The notes: generated from the sequence alone by a model not told the origin. A DNA stretch of 6,017 nt from JAJQCI01 sp964388305 (GCA_964388305.1 CAYMAA010000097.1:1-6017), one strand, 5' to 3'. Shown: positions 1 to 5,875, numbered from the stretch's first letter. Translations and numbers: made by a program.

Positions 1-119
1 GAGTCCCCTGTAAAATCAGCAATTTCAACAATTTCCCTCGCCTGATAGCTGTGCGCAAGAATACAAATATCCTTTTCTTTCTTTATCCGCATAATTTCCT
101 GTTGTATGTCGTATATCAT
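1..119 (-). CDS. nadA: NadA, quinolinate synthase (N-terminal fragment, runs off the left edge)
   Basis: Only the first 39 codons and two bases of codon 40 lie in the window. The fragment contains ILAHSYQ (residues 20-26) and IADFTGD (33-39), with Ser 40 fixed by the TC at the edge. It resembles the first segment of bacterial NadA, such as the ILAHNYQ and IADFVGDS of the Thermotoga protein as I recall them, and so includes the conserved substrate-site His (23) and Tyr (25). NadA is a cytoplasmic [4Fe-4S] enzyme that condenses iminoaspartate with dihydroxyacetone phosphate to quinolinate in de novo NAD synthesis. The ATG at 119 overlaps the hydE stop as ATGA, and AGGAGGG at 133-127 sits seven bases upstream, so the start is secure and translation is probably coupled. 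The cluster cysteines and any nadB or nadC partners are outside the window. Confidence 0.86.
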   Translation of the reverse strand, partial: MIYDIQQEIMRIKKEKDICILAHSYQAREIVEIADFTGD

Positions 120-1165
120 ACCTGTTCCCTCCTAACATCTCCAACCGCCGTAACAACACAATAGCCGGCAAGCTCCACACGCCGCTCCAAGCACCCTCGG
201 CACTGCGCCGCCTCCTCGCCTGTGCATATTTTGTTATCATATAAATCATATAGCTTTCTTACACCCGCAGGCGAAAGATTAGGCATAACCACATTAGCGC
301 CGGCTTTAAGTCCCAGCTCACGGCCTTGAGGGTGAACAGTACCCAAGGCAGTTGTTGAAGGAATAAGCGCGTATGGAAACATAAGCCGTAAAATCGAAAT
401 AAGCCTCAGCGTAAGAAAAACACTTCCGCCCTTAAACTCCCTAAACGGTGTTTGCTTATGCGTCACATAAGGGCCTATTCCAATCATATCAGGCTCCAAT
501 TTCCTCAAAAACCTAATATCCTCAACAATGTTTTCGGTTGTTTGATACGGCGAGCCTACCATAAAGCCGGAGCCCACCTGATACCCTATTTCCTTTAAGT
601 CAAACAAGCACCTTTTTCTGTTCTTAAGGCTCATACTTTTAGGATGCAGCTTTTTGTAGTGGTTTTCGTCCGCCGTTTCGTGCCTGAGTAAATAACGGTT
701 TGCCCCTGCGTTAAAAAAATCCTCGTAGCTTTGCCTCGGCTTTTCGCCTATTGAAAGTGTAATGGCGCAGTCCGAAAAGCTTTCCCTTATGGCGTAAACA
801 ATATCGCAAATCAGCCTGTCACTGTAAAACGGGTCATCTCCCCCCTGCAAAACAAACGTGCGAAAGCCAAGGGCATAACCCTCCTTGCAGCAGCTTAAAA
901 TCTCTTCCTTATTAAGACGGTATCTCACGGCAGAACGGTTGCCCCTTCTTATTCCGCAATAATAGCAGTTGTTTTTGCAGTAGTTTGTAAATTCAATAAG
1001 TCCTCTAATGTAAACCTCATCGCCGTAAATCCGCCGCCTTACACAGTCCGCCGCCTTGCACAGCTCCCCGTCAAACTCAGCCGTTTCAAGCAAAAGCGCA
1101 AGCTCTCCGTCGGGCAAATTCCTGTTTGCTTTAAGTTCTTCAACAATGCTTTCAAATGCTTTCAT
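116..1165 (-). CDS. hydE: HydE-like radical SAM enzyme ([FeFe]-hydrogenase maturase family)
   Basis: With the ATG at 1165 the protein has 349 residues, close to Thermotoga HydE. It carries the radical SAM motif CX3CX2C at Cys 63, 67 and 70, which are the HydE positions. It also has the family signatures RGLIEFTNYC, RYRL, LQGGDDP, LRHETA, MVGSP and ANVVMPN. A second CX7CX2C set at Cys 314, 322 and 325 matches the accessory cluster found in some HydE proteins. HydE acts in the cytoplasm on a cysteine-bound iron intermediate while the hydrogenase H-cluster is assembled. PylB and BioB are related, but the RHETA motif and C-terminal cysteines favour HydE. A GTG at 1177 is an alternative start; the ATG has GAGAG five bases upstream and gives family numbering. 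It overlaps the HD gene by 14 bases and nadA by 4. No hydF, hydG or hydrogenase gene is in view. Confidence 0.87.
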   Translation of the reverse strand: MKAFESIVEELKANRNLPDGELALLLETAEFDGELCKAADCVRRRIYGDEVYIRGLIEFTNYCKNNCYYCGIRRGNRSAVRYRLNKEEILSCCKEGYALGFRTFVLQGGDDPFYSDRLICDIVYAIRESFSDCAITLSIGEKPRQSYEDFFNAGANRYLLRHETADENHYKKLHPKSMSLKNRKRCLFDLKEIGYQVGSGFMVGSPYQTTENIVEDIRFLRKLEPDMIGIGPYVTHKQTPFREFKGGSVFLTLRLISILRLMFPYALIPSTTALGTVHPQGRELGLKAGANVVMPNLSPAGVRKLYDLYDNKICTGEEAAQCRGCLERRVELAGYCVVTAVGDVRREQV

Positions 1166-1724
1166 ATTCACTCTCACAGCTTCTCATGGCAAGAATGGTT
1201 TCGGTTATTAAATCGTCCAATGACCACCCAAGCATATCTGCGCCCCGTTCAATAACCTCTCTTGAACAGCCTGCGGCAAATTTGGCATTTTTGTACTTTT
1301 TCTTTACGGATTTAAGCTCTAAATCCGAAACACTCCCGGAGGGACGCATTATTGCCACGGCTCCTATAAGTCCCGTAAGCTCATCCGTTGCGTATAAAAC
1401 CTTTTCCATTTCATGCTCAGGCTTAATATCCACCGTTAAGGCATATCCATGGCTTGCCGCCCCGTGAATAATGCGTTCGTCTATACCCCTCTCCCTCATA
1501 ATTTCCTGCTCTTTAATACAATGCTCATCAGGAAACCGCTCAAAATCAAGGTCATGAAGAAGTCCCACTATCCCCCAAAGGTCTTCTTCCTCACCATATC
1601 CAAGCTTATTCGCAAAATATCTCATAACACCCTCTACAGTCAAAGCGTGCTTTAAATGAAATTCCTCTTTGTTGTATTCCTTTAACAGCTCCCAAGCCTC
1701 TTCTCTTGTAAATTTTCCGTTCAT
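1152..1724 (-). CDS. HD-domain phosphohydrolase (COG2316-like)
   Basis: This 190-residue soluble protein has the HD metal-dependent phosphohydrolase pattern: His 26 (LKHALTVE), His 57-Asp 58 (GLLHDLDFE), His 92 (ASHGYA) and Asp 114 (YATDELTG). These fit the usual H...HD...D metal-binding set. Proteins of this size with LWGIVGLLHDLDFE are common in Clostridia as predicted HD-superfamily hydrolases of unknown substrate. Nucleotides or phosphate esters are possible, but the sequence does not tell. It lacks the additional domains of RelA/SpoT or HD-GYP proteins. The ATG at 1724 overlaps the preceding stop as ATGA. GGGAG at 1738-1734 lies nine bases upstream. Its 3' end runs 14 bases into hydE, so all three genes are almost certainly one transcript. 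Confidence 0.8.
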   Translation of the reverse strand: MNGKFTREEAWELLKEYNKEEFHLKHALTVEGVMRYFANKLGYGEEEDLWGIVGLLHDLDFERFPDEHCIKEQEIMRERGIDERIIHGAASHGYALTVDIKPEHEMEKVLYATDELTGLIGAVAIMRPSGSVSDLELKSVKKKYKNAKFAAGCSREVIERGADMLGWSLDDLITETILAMRSCESEYESI

Positions 1725-2920
1725 TTTTTAAAACTCCCTTTCTCCAAAGCCTTTTTCAGGCGGTTTAACGCTTCCGTAAGCACACCTTGCGGACAGGCAA
1801 TATTCATTCGCATAAAACCGCTGCCGCCGTCCCCAAATGTAGCGCCGTTGTGAAGCAGAAGTCCGGCGTCATCAATAAAAAAGTCCTTCAGCTCTTCATC
1901 GGTTAAATTAAGTCCTCGGCAGTCAAGCCACATAAGATAAGTCCCCTCGGGTTCAATAAGCGAAATCGGACTTCCGTAAAGTGCGTTTCGTAAAACAGCC
2001 GCATTCCCCTCCAAATATTCCATCAGCTCATCAAACCATGCCCCGCCGTATTTGTATGCCGCCGTTGCCGCAGCAATTTCCATTGTGTTTAAACCCTCTA
2101 TCCCCGTTGCGGCGCAGGCAAGCTTCAGCTTTCTTCTCAAATTTCCGTTTTCCACCCAAATGTTCGCCCCCTGAAGTCCCGCAAGGTTAAATGTTTTGCT
2201 TGGAGAAGTGCAGGTAATGGTTCTTTGGGAAATCTCCTCGGATAAAGAAGCGATTGGTATGTGCTTAAAACCCTTGTATATAAAATCGGAATGAATTTCA
2301 TCGGAAACAATTAAAACATTGCGCTTTACGCAAATTCGTCCAATCTCCAAAAGCTCTTCCCTGCTCCATACCCTCCCCACAGGGTTGTGGGGTGAACATA
2401 AAATAAACAGCTTAACATTTTGTTCAATAATTTTGTTTTCAAAATCCTCAAAATCTATTATATACCTTCCATCTGACAATTTCAATCGGGATATAACAAG
2501 CCTTCGCCTGTTTGCCTTTACAATTTTTTCAAACGGATAATATACCGGCTGACAGATCAATACGCCGTCATTCCCGTTTGTAAATGCTCTGATTGCGGCG
2601 GCAACGGCAAATATAACTCCCGGTGTTTTCACATTCCATTCAGCCTTTAAATTAAAACCCATCCTGTCGGAATACCACTTTACAACAGCCTCGTCATAAC
2701 AAGCGTCCGTTTCGGAATATCCGTATATGCCGTGCTTAACGGTCTCGGCCAATGCCTCCTCAATCTCGGGCGCAGCCTTAAAATCCATATCCGCAATCCA
2801 CATAGGTATAATATCCCTGTAGCGTTTTCCTCTTGGCAGATTATTATATTTAACGGAATTGGTTTGTTCTCTATTATGTTTTATATCAAATAAAGATGTG
2901 CCTGCTTTATTACCTGTCAC
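1721..2920 (-). CDS. patB: PatB/MalY-family PLP-dependent C-S lyase / aminotransferase
   Basis: The product is a 399-residue fold-type I PLP enzyme, near the length of PatB and MalY (about 390). It has the N-terminal family signature TNSVKYN and IPMWIADMDF, SPHNPVGRVW with the PLP-contacting Asn 179, SDEIHSDF with Asp 207, and SPSKTFNLAG with Schiff-base Lys 242. The carboxylate-binding Arg 371 lies in FMRMNIACP. PatB and MalY cleave cystathionine or cysteine conjugates to a thiol, ammonia and pyruvate; some members are annotated as aminotransferases. The open frame extends upstream to a TTG at 2977, but that codon touches the promoter -10 box and cannot be transcribed. The GTG at 2920, with GGAGG six bases upstream, is therefore the start. 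It is the first gene of the operon and overlaps the HD gene by four bases. The symbol is by family resemblance. Confidence 0.88.
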   Translation of the reverse strand: MTGNKAGTSLFDIKHNREQTNSVKYNNLPRGKRYRDIIPMWIADMDFKAAPEIEEALAETVKHGIYGYSETDACYDEAVVKWYSDRMGFNLKAEWNVKTPGVIFAVAAAIRAFTNGNDGVLICQPVYYPFEKIVKANRRRLVISRLKLSDGRYIIDFEDFENKIIEQNVKLFILCSPHNPVGRVWSREELLEIGRICVKRNVLIVSDEIHSDFIYKGFKHIPIASLSEEISQRTITCTSPSKTFNLAGLQGANIWVENGNLRRKLKLACAATGIEGLNTMEIAAATAAYKYGGAWFDELMEYLEGNAAVLRNALYGSPISLIEPEGTYLMWLDCRGLNLTDEELKDFFIDDAGLLLHNGATFGDGGSGFMRMNIACPQGVLTEALNRLKKALEKGSFKK

Positions 2921-2926
2921 CTTAAA

Positions 2927-2931
2927 CCTCC
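2927..2931 (-). promoter_or_regulatory. Ribosome binding site fixing the GTG start of patB
   Basis: GGAGG lies six bases before GTG at 2920. It is the only strong Shine-Dalgarno site between the promoter and the conserved coding region, so it settles the start against the longer open frame. Confidence 0.8.
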
Positions 2932-2968
2932 AAAGCCAATAAATATTAAACCTATCTATTTTATAAGC

Positions 2969-2997
2969 ATTATACAACCCTTTTAGCTTAATGTCAA
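2969..2997 (-). promoter_or_regulatory. Sigma-A promoter of the patB-HD-hydE-nadA operon
   Basis: TTGACA at 2997-2992, a 17-base spacer and TATAAT at 2974-2969 match the housekeeping consensus exactly. Transcription should begin near 2962, giving a leader of about 42 bases before the GTG start. No operator or riboswitch is evident in this short leader. So perfect a promoter suggests strong basal expression unless a repressor acts. Confidence 0.88.
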
Positions 2998-3040
2998 GAT
3001 AATGAAAAAAAATGACTTAAAAAAGCCTTGGAAACGTGAG

Positions 3041-3074
3041 AAAAACAGTTAATAAAATTACCGTGTATAACTGT
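3041..3074 (-). terminator. Weak hairpin with U-run upstream of the patB promoter
   Basis: On the minus strand ACAGTTA (3074-3068) can pair with TAACTGT (3051-3045) across a 16-base loop, followed directly by four T. The stem is short and AT-rich and the loop is long, so this is at best a weak or backup terminator for the response regulator transcript. Confidence 0.3.
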
Positions 3075-3098
3075 ATTATTTGTTTATTTGTCGGAAAA

Positions 3099-3188
3099 GG
3101 GTACTGTTCGGGAGAGGCTTTACCTCTCCTGAACAGTACCCCGAAGGGCGGAGGGCGGCTTAAGCCGCCATTAACTCTCCGCCCTTCG
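3099..3188. repeat. Palindromic intergenic repeat, element A (double hairpin)
   Basis: There are two adjacent hairpins. The first has 19-base arms (3099-3117 and 3123-3141) around a CTTTA loop, with only one non-Watson-Crick pair. The second has a perfect 12-bp stem, CGAAGGGCGGAG at 3142-3153 with CTCCGCCCTTCG at 3177-3188. It encloses the 16-base palindrome GGCGGCTTAAGCCGCC (3154-3169). The GC-rich segment from 3138 to 3159 recurs next to an unrelated 19-bp-arm palindrome at the right end of the window, so this is a dispersed repeat family rather than a one-off hairpin. On the minus strand the first hairpin is followed by TTTT, so it may also terminate the response regulator transcript. It is not a protein-coding element, and its family identity is unknown to me. 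Confidence 0.8.
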
Positions 3189-3229
3189 CCGCAAGCCTTA
3201 TGTAGTAGGCTAAACCAAAACAAAACAGG

Positions 3230-3925
3230 CTATTCTTCATCTTTTATATAATACCCTACTCCCCGTGATGTGTAAATATATTTTTCTCCAAATCTGTCAT
3301 CTATTTTTGTTCTTAAATATCTTACATATACATCAACCACATTTGTTTCTCCAAAATAGTCATATCCCCACACCTGATTTAAAATTTTTTCCCGTGACAA
3401 TACTATATTTTTATTTTTCATAAGGTAAGCCAATAAATCAAATTCCCTCTTTGTAAGTTCTATTGTGTTATCGTTCAGCTTTACACTTCTTTTAGCATAA
3501 TCCACCTTTAGGTTTTTAACAACCGCCGTGGATTTATCCGCCATGCTTTCTTCTCTTTTTTTATGCTTTAGGGCAACCCTCATTCTCGCAAGCACCTCTT
3601 CAATGGCAAAAGGTTTTGTAATGTAGTCATCTGCTCCGTTATCCAGTCCCGTAACCTTATCCATTACTTCACTTTTGGCAGTTAACATAATAATAGGCAC
3701 ATCTGATGTTTTTCTTATTCTTCTGCAAACCTCAATACCGCTTAACCCCGGCAGCATAAGATCCAGCAAAATAATGTTGGGAGATTCCTGCTCAAACATT
3801 TCAACGCCATTCCGCCCGTCATTGGCAACAGCAACATCATAACCCTCGTGTTTAAGCTCCAGCTCAACAAATCTTGCCAGTTTAACCTCATCTTCAATAA
3901 TTAAAACCTTTACTTTTTCTTCCAT
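3230..3925 (-). CDS. OmpR/PhoB-family response regulator, ArlR-like, without an adjacent kinase
   Basis: The protein has 231 residues. The receiver domain (about 1-120) carries the acidic pair Glu 11/Asp 12, phospho-acceptor Asp 55 (LLDLMLPG), Thr 82, Tyr 101 and Lys 104 (ITKPF). A winged-helix DNA-binding domain follows (about 131-231) with ELTKREFDLLAYL, VWGYDYFGETNVVDVYVRYLR and the wing TSRGVGYYIK. Overall it most resembles ArlR and related Gram-positive regulators. It should act in the cytoplasm as a phosphorylation-controlled dimer on direct-repeat DNA. The ATG at 3925 has AAAGGA ten bases upstream. Such genes usually precede their histidine kinase; here only repeat element A and a new promoter follow, so the cognate sensor is elsewhere or lost. 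All receiver catalytic residues are intact, so it is probably functional. Confidence 0.92.
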   Translation of the reverse strand: MEEKVKVLIIEDEVKLARFVELELKHEGYDVAVANDGRNGVEMFEQESPNIILLDLMLPGLSGIEVCRRIRKTSDVPIIMLTAKSEVMDKVTGLDNGADDYITKPFAIEEVLARMRVALKHKKREESMADKSTAVVKNLKVDYAKRSVKLNDNTIELTKREFDLLAYLMKNKNIVLSREKILNQVWGYDYFGETNVVDVYVRYLRTKIDDRFGEKYIYTSRGVGYYIKDEE

Positions 3926-4022
3926 ATTATCAAATTCCTTTCCGAAAAGCAGCCATATTATTATGTACTCTGTTAATTTACTTATCTATATTATATATTA
4001 TAGATTATTATCTTATTGTAAA

Positions 4023-4052
4023 ATTAACGATGTATTAGAATAAGATTAGAAT
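4023..4052 (-). promoter_or_regulatory. Candidate response-regulator box: 11-base-phased direct repeats
   Basis: ATTAGAAT occurs at 4034-4041 and again at 4045-4052, exactly 11 bases apart. A partial copy sharing ATTA starts at 4023, again in phase. PhoB/OmpR-type regulators typically bind tandem half-sites at 10-11 base spacing. The array abuts a -35-like TTTACA (4022-4017, minus strand), where an activator would act. The downstream -10 is unclear: TATAAT occurs at 4002-3997 and 3995-3990, with spacers of 14 and 21. Autoregulation is an inference, and the DNA is AT-rich, so chance is possible. Confidence 0.35.
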
Positions 4053-4059
4053 TATTATG

Positions 4060-4116
4060 CAAAAAACAGAAAGGAGTTGCTGTTTAAACGGGAAGTTTTT
4101 AAATTGCAGCAACCCC
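4060..4116 (-). terminator. Intrinsic terminator, probably ending the transcript of the small membrane protein gene
   Basis: On the minus strand GGGGTTGCTG (4116-4107) pairs with CAGCAACTCC (4082-4073) in ten pairs including one G-U. An inner TTTAAA/TTTAAA stem extends it, and TTTCTGTTTTTTG follows. Read as plus-strand RNA the stem has an A-C mismatch and no U-run, so it points to minus-strand termination. It lies about 160 bases past the stop codon at 4279, giving a long 3' untranslated region. Confidence 0.65.
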
Positions 4117-4278
4117 TACTCTATAAGTTTATAGTAAAAAAGGGAGAAAAATTATGAAACGTAAACCAAGTGTTTTTTGATTTACTGACTACAGTATACA
4201 CTAAAATTATGAAAATACAATATAATAATTATTAAATATTTTTAATTTTTTTAAGTATTGTTATATATTTACGGAATA
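4117..4278. other. Gene-poor AT-rich stretch with a plus-strand micro-ORF
   Basis: I see no recognisable protein family here. The one notable item is on the plus strand. GGGAG at 4142-4146 is followed eight bases later by ATG at 4155, opening a frame of eight codons, MKRKPSVF, that stops at TGA. The short palindrome CTATAA-GT-TTATAG lies just upstream at 4121-4134. The string AAAATTATGAAA occurs twice, at 4148 and 4203, each opening an eight-codon frame. This may be the decayed start of a lost gene, a leader peptide, or chance. Confidence 0.25.
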
Positions 4279-4842
4279 TTACATTAAAGAAATAATAAGC
4301 GGCACACCGTAGGTTGCAAAGCTCATAATGGCACTTGCCAAAAGTATTCCCAAAAATATTGCCGGCACGGCTTTTTTAAGTTTAATACCAAGCAAAGCTG
4401 ACACAAGAGAACCCGTCCATGCGCCTGTACCCGGCAAGGGTATGCCAACAAAAAGCATAAGTCCCAAAAACTCATATCTTTGGATTTTTTCACTTTTTCC
4501 CATAGCTCTTTTTTCAAGCCTTTCCACTATACCCCTTGTTGCTTTAAAGCCTTTAAGCCATTCAAAAATTTTATTAATAAAAAGAAGAATAAAAGGAATA
4601 GGAATGATATTTCCAACCATGCAAAGAATAAGAGCTTTTATATACGGCACTTTTAAAAGCGCTGCCGCTATAAGTCCTCCTCTTAATTCCAATATAGGAA
4701 TCATGGAAATGATAAAAACAACAATATCTTTGTTAATTCCTCCCGCCAATGACACAATTCCCTCAACAAGCCTTGTTACCAAAGACTCATGCTCTGCTGC
4801 CTTTGCCAGTAAGCAAACAGCCCTTTCCGATATAATTTGCAT
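4279..4842 (-). CDS. Small integral membrane protein, Sm_multidrug_ex family (COG2426)
   Basis: The 187-residue protein has an amphipathic N-terminus and about four hydrophobic segments (roughly 38-62, 68-96, 124-154 and 157-187). Two proline/glycine motifs mark the COG2426/PF06695 family: IPILELRGGLIAA near 48-60 and GIPLPGTGAWTGSLVSALLG near 133-152. A basic cytoplasmic loop lies between them (about 97-123). The family is named 'small multi-drug export protein', but I know of no solid evidence for drug export, so the substrate should be treated as unknown. Paired re-entrant-like PGTG motifs recall DedA-type carriers. The ATG at 4842 has GGGGAGG five bases upstream. It is monocistronic, with its own promoter at 4896-4868, and the likely terminator is the hairpin at 4116-4060. 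Confidence 0.82.
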   Translation of the reverse strand: MQIISERAVCLLAKAAEHESLVTRLVEGIVSLAGGINKDIVVFIISMIPILELRGGLIAAALLKVPYIKALILCMVGNIIPIPFILLFINKIFEWLKGFKATRGIVERLEKRAMGKSEKIQRYEFLGLMLFVGIPLPGTGAWTGSLVSALLGIKLKKAVPAIFLGILLASAIMSFATYGVPLIISLM

Positions 4843-4867
4843 AACTGCCTCCCCGAAGTTTTTATAT

Positions 4868-4896
4868 ATTATAACATATTAATGAGCTAATTACAA
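4868..4896 (-). promoter_or_regulatory. Sigma-A promoter of the COG2426 membrane protein gene
   Basis: TTGTAA at 4896-4891 (four of six to consensus) is followed by a 17-base spacer and a perfect TATAAT at 4873-4868. A TG one base before the -10 makes it an extended -10 promoter. The start would be near 4861, giving a short leader with the ribosome site at 4854-4848. Confidence 0.75.
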
Positions 4897-4963
4897 TATA
4901 TTACCGTTAAAACAGAACCCAATTAAGCAAATTTTTTTAATTTTATAGCTTGTATTTATTTTT

Positions 4964-4983
4964 AAAATTGTTCATTGGAACAA
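4964..4983 (-). terminator. Possible terminator of the structured RNA
   Basis: On the minus strand TTGTTC-CAAT-GAACAA (4983-4968) forms a 6-bp hairpin followed by TTTT (4967-4964). A T-rich run, TTATTTTTTG at 4990-4981, lies just beyond the closing stem of the RNA. Either could set the 3' end; the stem is weak. Confidence 0.4.
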
Positions 4984-4987
4984 AAAA

Positions 4988-5172
4988 TAACCCGAGGTGC
5001 CATTCCCCTATAATTGATACCTATCCAATGATAGGTGGGTTTCCGCACATTCAGGTCTGCCATCCCCTGCCCAAAGGGAATTAGATTGGGGCCCGGCATA
5101 ATTGAAGGAATATAAGAATCCCGTATGAGCTTTGTAGGTTCAATAAAAAGGGTTAGCGCACACCTCAGGAAA
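4988..5172 (-). ncRNA. Structured non-coding RNA, raiA-motif or 6S (SsrS) class candidate
   Basis: About 180 bases without a credible reading frame fold into a closed structure. The ends pair (5169-5161 with 4999-4991, eight of nine), then AGGG/CCCT (5149-5152 with 5006-5009), then ATTGA/TCAAT (5013-5017 with 5140-5144). A perfect 7-bp hairpin lies at 5019-5036. An inner rod has GGGTTTC/GAATCCC (5037-5043 with 5116-5122, one mismatch), TTCA/TGAA, TGCC/GGCA, CCCC/GGGG and a CCC-AAA-GGG tip at 5070-5078. A strong promoter upstream on the minus strand sets the orientation, with a start near 5207. The closing stem, an open 5' bubble strand and a hairpin on the 3' side resemble 6S RNA. The short stems with purine-rich internal loops look more like a compact conserved RNA such as the clostridial raiA motif. 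I cannot decide from memory. Confidence 0.6.
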
Positions 5173-5213
5173 TAAACTTAAGCTTGCGTAAATGTTTTGT
5201 TTTATTAATATAT

Positions 5214-5242
5214 ATTATAGTATACCCGAGAATATTTTTCAA
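5214..5242 (-). promoter_or_regulatory. Strong sigma-A promoter of the structured RNA
   Basis: TTGAAA at 5242-5237 (five of six), a 17-base spacer and a perfect TATAAT at 5219-5214 predict a start near 5207. No ribosome site or coding frame follows before the structured region, so it most likely serves the non-coding RNA. Confidence 0.8.
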
Positions 5243-5261
5243 GATACATTTTAATTTTTAA

Positions 5262-5322
5262 TAAAAAAAGTCAAGGATATTCGTACTCCGCTCTTACGGC
5301 GTTTTGATGAGTATAAATATCC
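5262..5322 (-). terminator. Intrinsic terminator of the pilin-like gene
   Basis: On the minus strand GGATATT (5322-5316) pairs with AATATCC (5281-5275) and TACTC (5313-5309) with GAGTA (5288-5284), separated by a 2x2 internal loop. The tail TTGAC then a run of seven T (5269-5263) follows. It begins eight bases past the pilin stop codon. Confidence 0.8.
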
Positions 5323-5329
5323 CCGGCTG

Positions 5330-5833
5330 TTAATTTATCTGAGATACGGGATTGTAATAGTTTGGCATTACATTGCCTGTAGTTCCGTCGCAGCAAACAG
5401 TAAGCGTTTTGCCGCCGTTTTCTCCTGTATATGTAACATAAGCAACAGCTCCGTCAACAACAGCAATAACCGCCTTTCCCTCGGCAGGCGCCGATGATAC
5501 CGAAGCCGCCGCAGAAATACTGCCTGCCTCCATATTGGCAAGACTTTCGATATTGGCAAGGTTTTCTGAAGAAAAATCCTCCGCCGAAAGCTCTCCCTTA
5601 ACTGCCGAAAGCTCTGCGGACTCTGTTACTGCCGCCATATAAATATTTCTTGCGGTACTTTCAATTTCAACACTTTTTGCCTTTTGAATATAACCCAAAA
5701 CATTGGGTACTGCCATAGCCATTAAAATTGCCAAAATTACAAGTACAACAATTACCTCAATAAGCGTAAATCCTCTATTTCCGCCAAGCCTGTGTTTAAA
5801 TTTTAAATACAAACCTCTCAAGCTTTTTTTCAT
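5330..5833 (-). CDS. Type IV pilin-like protein (class III signal peptide)
   Basis: With the ATG at 5833 the preprotein has 167 residues. A basic leader of 21 residues ends in NRG, followed by FTLIEVIVVLVILAILMAMAVP. This is a prepilin peptidase site cleaved between Gly 21 and Phe 22, with the conserved Glu at mature position 5 and a hydrophobic helix. The rest is a small Ala/Ser/Glu-rich domain with paired Cys near the C-terminus (TVCCDG) and few aromatic residues. It would be an exported subunit or minor component of a type IV pilus or related pseudopilus. GGGGG at 5848-5844 lies ten bases before this ATG, so the upstream in-frame ATG at 5866 is disfavoured. The gene has its own promoter and terminator. 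No prepilin peptidase, ATPase or platform gene is in the window, so the assembly machine must be elsewhere. Confidence 0.88.
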   Translation of the reverse strand: MKKSLRGLYLKFKHRLGGNRGFTLIEVIVVLVILAILMAMAVPNVLGYIQKAKSVEIESTARNIYMAAVTESAELSAVKGELSAEDFSSENLANIESLANMEAGSISAAASVSSAPAEGKAVIAVVDGAVAYVTYTGENGGKTLTVCCDGTTGNVMPNYYNPVSQIN

Positions 5834-5843
5834 AATTAAAATG

Positions 5844-5850
5844 CCCCCTT
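5844..5850 (-). promoter_or_regulatory. Ribosome binding site fixing the pilin start
   Basis: AAGGGGG lies ten bases before ATG at 5833. The alternative ATG at 5866 has no such site and lies only about three bases after the predicted transcription start. Confidence 0.65.
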
Positions 5851-5875
5851 TGCGTAACAAAATCATATTATATTT

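Noticed and set aside
25..249. A 74-codon minus-strand open frame at the left end
   Set aside because: It is Arg-rich, has no family resemblance, and lies across the hydE 3' end and nadA start in another frame. The overlapping frames carry the recognisable HydE and NadA sequences.
3099..3188. Insertion sequence or CRISPR explanation for element A
   Set aside because: There is no transposase, no obvious target duplication and no regularly spaced repeats with unique spacers.
3017..3251. Short open frames on both strands across element A
   Set aside because: They are made of the palindromic repeat translated in different frames, are Pro/Gly/Arg-rich, and have no credible start signals.
4328..4882. 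A 184-codon plus-strand open frame opposite the membrane protein gene
   Set aside because: It is an antisense shadow. The minus-strand frame has the COG2426 motifs, a strong ribosome site and a promoter, whereas this frame has none.
4988..5172. Plus-strand orientation for the structured RNA
   Set aside because: The same stems form on either strand, but the near-consensus promoter and T-rich 3' side are both on the minus strand.
5270..5276. TTGACT near the pilin terminator as a promoter -35
   Set aside because: No suitable -10 lies 16-18 bases downstream on the minus strand; the run of T fits terminator function.
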